From the NCBI GenBank assembly GCA_016285815.1, contig JAEERN010000172.1, forward strand, positions 1 through 5,424: a stretch of DNA of 5,424 nt, written 5' to 3'. Below, in pieces: positions 1-4,434 of this stretch. The position numbers were made by a program, and so were the translations under genes. Within the stretch, counting starts at the first letter, position 1, and the number at the start of each line of letters is the position of its first letter. A model generated the notes under the pieces. That model worked only from the letters and a program-made list of their open reading frames with translations, was not told where the DNA came from and did not search any database. Source of the DNA: Clostridiales bacterium. GTDB taxonomy: Bacteria; Bacillota; Clostridia; Oscillospirales; QAMX01.

Positions 1-653
1 GGCCCGGGGCCCGCCAGCGGGGACGGATCCGGCCGGAGCGGGTCCGGCTCCGGCATCCCGCGCGCGGAAAGAAAGCGCCGGAACCCCGCCTCGGCGGCGG
101 GGGAGAGACCGGCGTTCAGATCGAAATGGAACCACTCTTCGGTGTTTCCTCCGGCCAGGTGATAGCCGATCACCCGGTCCGCGTAGTCGCTGTCCTCCAT
201 GTGGCGGATCACCTGTTCCAACAGCCGCGCCGCGTCCCGGCGCCACACGTCCGAGAGCAGCGACTCGCGCCGCCCCGTCCCGTCGAGCTGGTCGGGGTGG
301 TCCGCGATCCACCACTCCGGCAGGGAGAGGTTGAGCCGGGGCAGCAGGTACGCGCCGGGACAGCGGGCGAGAAGGTCCCGCACCGCGCCGTCCAGCGCGG
401 AAAAATCGGGGCGGTCCCGGTCGTCGAAGATCCCGCGGCAAAAGGGCTTCAGGCCCTCGGCCGCGCTGATCCACCGCCCCGCGAAGAGGACCGGAAGGGA
501 GAACAGCCGGTATCCCGCCGCGGCGAAGGCCTCGTACTGTCCGTATTCCCGCAGATAGGTCATATAGGCCGCCGCAGGGAAGGGCCGGCCGTCGACGAAC
601 AGGGTCGGAACGCCGTGATGGTCTCTGACCAGAGAGCGGGTGCGCGCCGTCAC
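1..653 (-). CDS. putative glycoside hydrolase, clan GH-A / beta-galactosidase-like, N-terminal 217 residues (partial)
   Basis: This open frame runs without a stop from a GTG codon at 651-653 to the left window edge, giving 217 residues and no C-terminus. The start is a GTG overlapping the TGA of the preceding deaminase gene, with AAGGAG eight bases upstream. Visible landmarks are HGVPTLFVDGRPF near residues 13-25 (a typical N-terminal strand of these barrel hydrolases), GIFDDRDRPDF at 74-84, PRLNLSLPEWW at 105-115, and GYHLAGGNTEEWFHF at 163-177. The strand-then-loop pattern and the GGNTEEW segment resemble the acid/base region of TIM-barrel (GH42/GH35-like) glycosidases; E172 or E173 would be the candidate acid. 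That assignment is inference from pattern. No signal peptide is seen, so a cytoplasmic enzyme acting on imported oligosaccharides is likely. It is the last visible gene of the minus operon. Family and substrate cannot be fixed because the nucleophile region lies outside the window. Confidence 0.68.
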   Translation of the reverse strand, partial: MTARTRSLVRDHHGVPTLFVDGRPFPAAAYMTYLREYGQYEAFAAAGYRLFSLPVLFAGRWISAAEGLKPFCRGIFDDRDRPDFSALDGAVRDLLARCPGAYLLPRLNLSLPEWWIADHPDQLDGTGRRESLLSDVWRRDAARLLEQVIRHMEDSDYADRVIGYHLAGGNTEEWFHFDLNAGLSPAAEAGFRRFLSARGMPEPDPLRPDPSPLAGPG

Positions 654-1072
654 GGGGCCGTCTCCTTCTCCGGGTCGGCCGGACCGATCCACCACGCCGG
701 CGTGAGCTCGCCCAGCGTGGCGGTCCGCCCCCGGCGGTCCATCAGGATCTCGACGGAGCGGTACGTTTCCGGCATGAGCTGGACCATCAGCTCGCGGCAG
801 GCGCCGCAGGGGGCGCCCACGCGGCCGTCCGGCATGACGGCGGCCACCCGGCGAAGCTCGTGTTCCCCGTGGGTCAGCATGCTGAAAATGGCGCTCCGCT
901 CGGCACAGACGCCGAGGGAGGAACAGGTGTCCACGCAGACGCCGACGTAGATCGCGCCAGAGGCGGACTGGACCGCGGCGGCCACGCCGCCCGCCTCGAC
1001 GAAGGCTGAGACCTTCCGGCCGTGTTGGACCGCCCTTGCGGCGGCGTAAAGCACTTCCCAGACAGGGTCCAT
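650..1072 (-). CDS. cytidine deaminase-like zinc hydrolase (CDA family, non-canonical substrate motif)
   Basis: This 140-residue protein has the size of a tetrameric cytidine deaminase. The zinc site is complete: C56-A57-E58 (CAERSAI, with E58 the proton shuttle) and P88-C89-G90-A91-C92 (PCxxC). Family knowledge predicts hydrolytic deamination of a cytosine-type base or nucleoside in the cytoplasm. The ribose-binding N-x-E motif of true cytidine deaminases, which precedes the CAE box, is replaced here by C46-V47-D48 (VGVCVDTCSSLG). I recall a VCIDT-type motif from deaminase-like proteins of unassigned substrate, so the name should stay generic. The start is the ATG at 1072, with AAGGGAGG eight bases upstream; a longer frame reaching 1342 only overlaps the upstream gene antisense-like and is ignored. 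It begins 20 bases after the phosphatase-fold gene and overlaps the glycosidase start, so the three are probably one transcript. Blasticidin-S-deaminase-like activity is an alternative. Confidence 0.85.
   Translation of the reverse strand: MDPVWEVLYAAARAVQHGRKVSAFVEAGGVAAAVQSASGAIYVGVCVDTCSSLGVCAERSAIFSMLTHGEHELRRVAAVMPDGRVGAPCGACRELMVQLMPETYRSVEILMDRRGRTATLGELTPAWWIGPADPEKETAP
662..667 (-). promoter_or_regulatory. ribosome binding site that sets the GTG start of the glycoside hydrolase
   Basis: The minus strand reads AAGGAG followed by eight bases and then GTG at 653-651. The site lies inside the 3' end of the deaminase gene, and the GTG shares two bases with that gene's TGA. This is a classic translationally coupled junction, and it fixes the start although the codon is not ATG. 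Confidence 0.75.
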
Positions 1073-1092
1073 ACGGACTGCCTCCCTTCGGA

Positions 1093-2196
1093 TCAGTTCA
1101 GCGTGATGTGCAGCAGCACGGGGTTGTGATCGGAGACGACGAACCCGAGGTCCTGCGTCGCGAGAGAATCGACCGTGACGTTGGACGAAACGAGGAAGCC
1201 GTCGATGAGATAGTACTGAAAGCTCTCCCGGTCCGCGCCGGCATAGGGCCGGTCGAGGCTGCGGCAGCTGGGGACGGCGGCGTCCATCAGAAACTGCCAG
1301 CTGTCCGGGAACTGCGAGACGTCGATCTCGCCGGAGGTCCATTTGCCCGGCTGGGCCGGATACGCGCCCGTGTCCGCCGAGGAGAAGATCTGGTTGAAAT
1401 CCCCGCCGGCCACGACGTAATTCCCCTTGTCCGCTTCTTCCTGCAGAAGCGCGGCCAGCGCCGCGGTCTGGGCGGCCTTGCCCTCGCCGCTGTCATAGGC
1501 ATCCAGATGCAGGTTGACCAGCACCAGCTCCCGGTCGGTGCCGCGGAGCGGAACGCGGGACACCAGCGCGCAGCGCTTCAGGTTGACCATTCTGACCGGC
1601 CACGAAAAGGGGATCGGAAGCTGGACGCGCTCGGCCCCGGAGACCGGGAAAGCGGTGAACGTGGCGATCCCGGAGTCCACCTTGCCGATGGGCGGAAGGG
1701 GATAGGGGAGAAAGGCCACCTTGAAGTTGTTGGCAAAGGACGAGACGCGGCCGCCCAGCGCCGCGCGGACCCGTGCCAGCTCGTCGACCCGGCCCGAGCG
1801 GGCCGACGAACGGTCGATCTCCTGAAGGAACAGGATATCCGGCCGGACGGCGTCGAGCTCGGCCAGGATCCCGTCCAGATTGCGGGCCAGACGCACTTCG
1901 TTGGCGGTGTTGACCATGGTCCCGCCGTCCATGAAAAAGTCCGCGTTGTCGCCCAGCGCGCCGTAGCCGATGTTCCAGGTCAAAAGCGAGAGCGAATCGC
2001 CGGGCGCCGGGCCGCCTTCGGCGGTCCCGACCGCCTCGACGGTCTCGCGGGGGGCCGGGCGGTATTCCGTCAGCGAGAGGAATCCAAGCCCCCCGGCCAG
2101 CAGAAGCGCCACGGCCAGCAGCGCGATCCCCGCGCCGCGGAGGAAGCGGGAAAGCCCCCGGCGTTTTTTCGACGTGTTTTTCTCCTGTGTGCGCAT
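1093..2196 (-). CDS. membrane-anchored endonuclease/exonuclease/phosphatase family protein
   Basis: This 367-residue protein has a basic N-terminus (KKRR at 10-13) and a single hydrophobic segment at about 21-43, so it is probably held in the membrane with its catalytic domain outside. The domain shows the DNase I-like fold motifs in order: LTWNIG with N75, LFLQEID with E126, SGIATF at 175-180, VLVNLHLD with H230, AGGDFNQ with D266 and N268, IDGFLVS with D332, and SDHNPV with D356-H357. These are the metal, phosphate and general-base positions of the family, so catalysis of a phosphodiester or phosphomonoester cleavage is well supported. The substrate (nucleic acid, phosphoinositide, lipid or sphingolipid head group) cannot be read from the sequence. 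AGAAGG lies nine bases before the ATG. It is the first gene of the minus operon, transcribed from a promoter about 60-85 bases upstream. Confidence 0.88.
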   Translation of the reverse strand: MRTQEKNTSKKRRGLSRFLRGAGIALLAVALLLAGGLGFLSLTEYRPAPRETVEAVGTAEGGPAPGDSLSLLTWNIGYGALGDNADFFMDGGTMVNTANEVRLARNLDGILAELDAVRPDILFLQEIDRSSARSGRVDELARVRAALGGRVSSFANNFKVAFLPYPLPPIGKVDSGIATFTAFPVSGAERVQLPIPFSWPVRMVNLKRCALVSRVPLRGTDRELVLVNLHLDAYDSGEGKAAQTAALAALLQEEADKGNYVVAGGDFNQIFSSADTGAYPAQPGKWTSGEIDVSQFPDSWQFLMDAAVPSCRSLDRPYAGADRESFQYYLIDGFLVSSNVTVDSLATQDLGFVVSDHNPVLLHITLN

Positions 2197-2252
2197 GGAT
2201 CCGAACCTTCTGAACGGGCGTTGGGCCGGAGAGACCGGCCGCCATCGTTTCC

Positions 2253-2281
2253 ATTATACCGCAAAACGGGGGACGGCGCAA
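2253..2281 (-). promoter_or_regulatory. probable sigma-A promoter of the minus operon
   Basis: On the minus strand TTGCGC (2281-2276) is followed by a 17-base spacer and a perfect TATAAT (2258-2253). The -35 box matches consensus only in its first three bases; the -10 is ideal. The leader would be about 50 bases and includes a small GCCGG/CCGGC hairpin at 2224-2240 before the ribosome binding site. Confidence 0.65.
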
Positions 2282-2299
2282 CTCTTTTGCGGGCCAGCG

Positions 2300-2328
2300 G
2301 CAAAAAATGCCCGCGGCCGGCCGCGGGC
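2300..2328 (-). terminator. terminator-like perfect palindrome with a minus-strand T-tract
   Basis: Bases 2309-2328 form a perfect 20-base palindrome rich in G and C. On the minus strand it is followed by ATTTTTTG (2308-2301), the hairpin-plus-U-tract form of an intrinsic terminator. It lies just upstream of the minus operon promoter and behind the divergent plus promoter, so it would stop antisense transcripts from the plus gene before they enter the operon. No gene upstream on the minus strand needs it. Confidence 0.5.
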
Positions 2329-2388
2329 GGCGCGGGGAAGGGGCGGTGGACGGCCTCTCCGGCGCGGGCCGGCGGGAAATCGTTTGTA

Positions 2389-2417
2389 TTGACAACAAAA
2401 TCGCCGCCCATTATAAT
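2389..2417 (+). promoter_or_regulatory. perfect consensus sigma-A promoter of the URO-D family gene
   Basis: TTGACA at 2389-2394, a 17-base spacer, and TATAAT at 2412-2417: every position matches the vegetative consensus with optimal spacing. The region around the -10 is AT-rich while the flanks are very GC-rich. Transcription should begin near 2424, giving a leader of about 37 bases. Confidence 0.88.
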
Positions 2418-2442
2418 AATAAATAGGAACGTCGGATCTTCG

Positions 2443-2449
2443 AAAGGAG
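2443..2449 (+). promoter_or_regulatory. ribosome binding site choosing the ATG at 2461
   Basis: AAAGGAG lies 11 bases before the ATG, slightly wide. An in-frame GTG at 2449-2451 sits inside the binding site itself and cannot be the start. The open frame also continues far upstream (to 1036) but that part is antisense to the phosphatase-fold gene and lies before the promoter, so the ATG at 2461 is chosen. Confidence 0.75.
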
Positions 2450-2460
2450 TGGCGCCGCGT

Positions 2461-3573
2461 ATGCGCAACCACATCGATCTCAACCGGGACATCGTCCACG
2501 GCCGGGCCAACGGAAGAGTCCTCTGGCAGCCCCGCATCCAGTGCTGGTACTACGACAGGATGTACCGGCACGAGCCCCTGCCGGCCCCCTATACGGGGCT
2601 GGACCTGCGCGGGCTGTACGAGGCGCTGGGCTGTTCCAACCGGATCTACGACTACAACGAGGCGGTCCGCGTGATCGAGGATCCGTCCGTCCGGACCTAT
2701 GAAAAGCAGATCGACGAGCTGAGGACCCAGTGCTTCATCGAGACGGCCGCGGGGACCATCGACTGCGTCGTGCGGAAGAACTCGTCCAATTACGGGACCT
2801 ATTGCGAAAAGTGGTGGGTCGAGACCCAGAAGGATCTGGAGGTCCAGATGTTCATCGAGGCGAACCGCCGCTTCGAGTGGCGCCAGGAGAAGTACGACGA
2901 GATCTATGCCAGGTGGGGCGAGAACGGCCTCGGCTCGATCTTCTTTCCCCGGGTCAGCGTCCAGGCGCTTTTCCACGAGACCATGGGCATCGAGGGCACG
3001 ATCTACGCGCTTTACGATATGCCGGACGCGGTCGAGGAGTATCTCAAGGTTCGGCGCGCCAGCCACGACCGCTTTATCGAGATGATTCGCACCAGCTGTC
3101 TGGAGTGGATCAACTTCGGCGACAACATCCACTGCGGCGTCCTGCCGCCGGACCTTTTCGAAAAGTACGTCCTGCCGGAGTATCAGCACCGCAACGAGCT
3201 GCTCCACCGGCCCGACAAGAGCTATTACACCTTCGCGCACTGGGACGGGGACGTCAGGGGGATCCTGAAATACGCCAAAGAGACCGGGCTGGACGGGATC
3301 GAGGCTCTGACGCCGAAGCCGCAGGGGGACGTGACGATCGAGGAGATCAAAGAGGGTCTCGGCGATCAGGTGGGACTGGTCGACGGCATCGCCGCCATCC
3401 TCTTCGACGAGATCTATCCCATCGAGATGATCGAAGAGCAGGTCAGAAAGCTGATCGACCTGTTTGCGGGCAAGCTGATCCTCGGCATCTCAGACGAGAT
3501 GTCGTCCACCGGCAACATCGACCGCGTCAAATACGTGACGGAGCTGATCGACCGGTACAACGCCTCCTGCTGA
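2461..3573 (+). CDS. uroporphyrinogen decarboxylase (URO-D) superfamily protein, methyltransferase-like
   Basis: This 370-residue protein has a length normal for the superfamily of HemE and the MtaA/MtbA/CmuA cobamide methyltransferases. It lacks a signal peptide and should be a cytoplasmic TIM barrel. Landmarks are the segment LEWINFGDNIHCGVLPPDLF (about 214-233), typical of the URO-D barrel, then PEYQHRNELLH at 239-249, YTFAHWDGDV at 256-265, GLDGIEALTPKP at 276-287, GLVDGI at 305-310, and LGISDEM at 341-347. In the zinc methyltransferases the H-x-C motif binds zinc; here the equivalent place reads H260-W-D262-G, so the cysteine is an aspartate. True haem biosynthesis is unlikely because no other haem gene is present and the HemE N-terminal arginine motif is not visible. 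I infer a C1-transfer or corrinoid-linked role of unknown substrate. It stands alone, with its own consensus promoter. Confidence 0.82.
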   Translation: MRNHIDLNRDIVHGRANGRVLWQPRIQCWYYDRMYRHEPLPAPYTGLDLRGLYEALGCSNRIYDYNEAVRVIEDPSVRTYEKQIDELRTQCFIETAAGTIDCVVRKNSSNYGTYCEKWWVETQKDLEVQMFIEANRRFEWRQEKYDEIYARWGENGLGSIFFPRVSVQALFHETMGIEGTIYALYDMPDAVEEYLKVRRASHDRFIEMIRTSCLEWINFGDNIHCGVLPPDLFEKYVLPEYQHRNELLHRPDKSYYTFAHWDGDVRGILKYAKETGLDGIEALTPKPQGDVTIEEIKEGLGDQVGLVDGIAAILFDEIYPIEMIEEQVRKLIDLFAGKLILGISDEMSSTGNIDRVKYVTELIDRYNASC

Positions 3574-3599
3574 GCGGCTGCCGCGGGGCGCTTCGGGCA

Positions 3600-3640
3600 A
3601 AAGAAAAAACGGGCGGGCTTTGCCGGGCAAAGCCCGCCCG
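3600..3640 (-). terminator. strong minus-oriented intrinsic terminator
   Basis: A 14-bp perfect stem (3610-3623 with 3627-3640, loop CGG) is followed on the minus strand by TTTTTTCTT (from base 3609 down). On the plus strand the same hairpin has no T-tract, only the A-rich stretch before it, so it is built to stop transcripts coming from the right. It may still slow transcription leaving the URO-D gene, which ends 36 bases earlier and has no better terminator. Confidence 0.75.
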
Positions 3641-3685
3641 TCCGGCGTTGGGGGGCGGCGGAGCGGGCGCGGCGCCCCGAAGGGG

Positions 3686-3723
3686 AAAAGAAAAGACCGC
3701 CGCGGACGATGGGTCCGCGGCGG
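3686..3723 (-). terminator. tRNA-Arg intrinsic terminator
   Basis: On the minus strand, just after the mature tRNA end, an 11-bp stem (3713-3723 with 3697-3707, loop 3708-3712) is followed by TCTTTTCTTTT. Position and polarity make it the terminator of the tRNA-Arg transcript. The hairpin at 3600-3640 is a second stop about 60 bases further on. Confidence 0.8.
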
Positions 3724-3728
3724 CGCGA

Positions 3729-3802
3729 TACGCCCGACAAGATTCGAACTTGCGACCTTCAGAGTCGGAGTCTGACACTCTATCCAGCTGAGCTACGGGC
3801 GC
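3729..3802 (-). tRNA. tRNA-Arg(CCG)
   Basis: The minus strand folds into a complete 74-base cloverleaf. The acceptor GCGCCCG pairs with CGGGCGT (one G-U at the end), the D stem is GCTC/GAGT, and the anticodon stem TCAGA/TCTGA encloses the loop CTCCGAC. The T arm is GCAAG-TTCGAAT-CTTGT. The anticodon CCG (at 3768-3766) reads the arginine codon CGG, which suits a GC-rich genome. The discriminator is A. The CCA end is not encoded (TCGC follows), so a CCA-adding enzyme is needed. It has its own promoter and terminator and diverges from tRNA-Ser. Confidence 0.97.
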
Positions 3803-3823
3803 GCGTGAAGCTTCACGGACAAT

Positions 3824-3852
3824 ATTATACCGCATCGTCCGCGATTTGTAAA
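3824..3852 (-). promoter_or_regulatory. sigma-A promoter of tRNA-Arg
   Basis: On the minus strand TTTACA (3852-3847), a 17-base spacer and TATAAT (3829-3824). The expected transcription start is near 3816, about 14 bases before the mature tRNA. A perfect 14-base palindrome (3804-3817) covers the start point and the short leader. Confidence 0.85.
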
Positions 3853-3946
3853 GAGGTTTTTTTGCCCGCCGGCGCAAATTGTCCGCGGCCGCCGGGGGCG
3901 GGCGCGGGGCACGCCGCCTTTTCCGGGAGAAAATTTCGGCGCGCTC

Positions 3947-3975
3947 TTGACAAAGCCGCCGGAATCTGCTATCAT
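3947..3975 (+). promoter_or_regulatory. sigma-A promoter of tRNA-Ser
   Basis: TTGACA at 3947-3952 and TATCAT at 3970-3975 are separated by 17 bases. An overlapping CATAAT at 3973-3978 would need a 20-base spacer and is less likely. The leader to the mature tRNA would be about 20-25 bases. Confidence 0.82.
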
Positions 3976-4004
3976 AATCTCGCTGTTCGAAAGAGCGGAT
4001 GCGT

Positions 4005-4094
4005 GGAGAAGTCGCGTAGCCCGGTCGAGCGCGCACGATTGGAAATCGTGTAACCGTCAAAAGCGGTTCGAGGGTTCGAATCCCTCCTTCTCCG
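4005..4094 (+). tRNA. tRNA-Ser(GGA)
   Basis: A complete 90-base class II tRNA. The acceptor GGAGAAG pairs perfectly with CTTCTCC, and the anticodon stem CACGA/TCGTG encloses TTGGAAA with anticodon GGA at 4041-4043. A long variable arm has the stem AACCG/CGGTT, and the T arm is GAGGG-TTCGAAT-CCCTC. The discriminator G and the long variable arm are serine identity features. CCA is not encoded. The gene and its terminator are intact, while sequence of different composition begins just beyond, so this tRNA is the likely integration target of the neighbouring element. Confidence 0.97.
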
Positions 4095-4096
4095 GC

Positions 4097-4130
4097 ATAG
4101 GGCCTCGGTTTCGACCGAGGCCCTATTTTT
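4097..4130 (+). terminator. tRNA-Ser intrinsic terminator
   Basis: A 13-bp perfect stem (4097-4109 with 4114-4126) closes a TTCG tetraloop and is followed by five T residues. It starts three bases after the mature tRNA. Confidence 0.93.
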
Positions 4131-4210
4131 GTTATCCCGACAATATCTGCACATGAAAAATGCGGAAACACCGAAAAACAGCGAAGCAGACAACGGCCAG
4201 CCGGAAAACG

Positions 4211-4250
4211 AATAGCGGCGAATGACGGCGAACAGCGGCCAACTGTGGCG
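4211..4250. repeat. four phased 10-bp direct repeats
   Basis: The units AATAGCGGCG, AATGACGGCG, AACAGCGGCC and AACTGTGGCG stand end to end, with consensus AAnnnnGGCG. Looser copies of the CGG/CGAA theme, at spacings near 10, extend left to about 4163. One repeat per helical turn between a tRNA and the 3' end of an integrase gene suggests protein binding sites, such as integrase arm sites; that role is inference. Confidence 0.7.
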
Positions 4251-4256
4251 AAAGAG

Positions 4257-4278
4257 TGATGTCAAAATGATGTCAAAA
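4257..4278. repeat. perfect tandem 11-bp duplication
   Basis: TGATGTCAAAA occurs twice without a gap (4257-4267 and 4268-4278), directly after the 10-bp repeats and running into the left arm of the next hairpin. Its place beside the integrase remnant again suggests a recombinase arm site or element end. Confidence 0.85.
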
Positions 4279-4303
4279 GGCGGCCCGCAAGGGCCGCCTT
4301 TTT
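4275..4303. terminator. bidirectional terminator behind the integrase remnant
   Basis: A 12-bp stem (4275-4286 with 4291-4302, loop GCAA) has A residues on one side and T residues on the other, so it ends in a U-tract on either strand. It abuts the TGA of the integrase fragment (4303-4305) and would end minus-strand transcription coming through the nuclease gene. Confidence 0.82.
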
Positions 4304-4401
4304 CAATCGATATCGAGAGACAGAAGCCGGTCGGAAAAGCGCCGTTTTTTTTCCTCTCGGATGTGCGTGTAGACGTCCATCGTCGTGGAGAGCTGCGCCC
4401 C
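4303..4401 (-). pseudogene. C-terminal remnant of a tyrosine recombinase (phage/ICE integrase)
   Basis: The minus strand encodes 32 residues, from GAQLSTTMDVYTHI to the end SLDID and a TGA. The segment STTMDVYTHI is the signature around the catalytic tyrosine of tyrosine recombinases; the Tyr codon is at 4371-4369. Everything upstream (catalytic Arg, the H-x-x-R box, the LGH part of LGHA) is missing, and homology seems to begin at the A of AQLSTT near 4398. The same frame continues upstream for about 11 unrelated codons to the TAA (4435-4437) that ends the nuclease gene, so the join is in phase. There is no start codon or ribosome binding site of its own, and the piece is not expected to be active. 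An integrase pointing towards and lying next to a tRNA gene is the usual layout of tRNA-targeted integrative elements. Confidence 0.85.
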
Positions 4402-4421
4402 CGTCGATACTCTCTCTCCAC
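4385..4421. repeat. 8-bp inverted repeat spanning the nuclease/integrase junction
   Basis: GTGGAGAG (4385-4392) and CTCTCCAC (4414-4421) face each other across the point where integrase homology stops. The 21 bases between contain the change from recognisable integrase to unrelated sequence. It may mark the rearrangement that cut the integrase; chance cannot be excluded for arms this short. Confidence 0.5.
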
Positions 4422-4434
4422 AACTTGTCTGCCA

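Noticed and set aside
126..950. Plus-strand open frame across the hydrolase and deaminase genes
   Set aside because: Its residues are Arg/Pro/Val-rich without a fold pattern, while the minus strand carries two genes with binding sites and motifs.
1036..2460. Long plus-strand open frame continuous with the URO-D gene, suggesting an 845-residue protein
   Set aside because: It is antisense to the phosphatase-fold gene, which has clear family motifs. The part before 2461 also lies largely upstream of the perfect promoter and has no domain pattern. It is an artefact of high GC.
2254..3240. Minus-strand open frame of 328 codons under the URO-D gene
   Set aside because: It is the shadow of a GC-rich coding region. 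It shows no recognisable motif and would need a start within the coding sequence of the plus gene.
3527..4171. Minus and plus frames across the two tRNA genes
   Set aside because: The region is fully explained by two perfect tRNA cloverleaves with promoters and terminators; the peptides are tRNA translations.
4163..4278. CRISPR array
   Set aside because: The repeats are 10-11 bases with no spacers between them, unlike CRISPR repeats of 23 or more bases with unique spacers.
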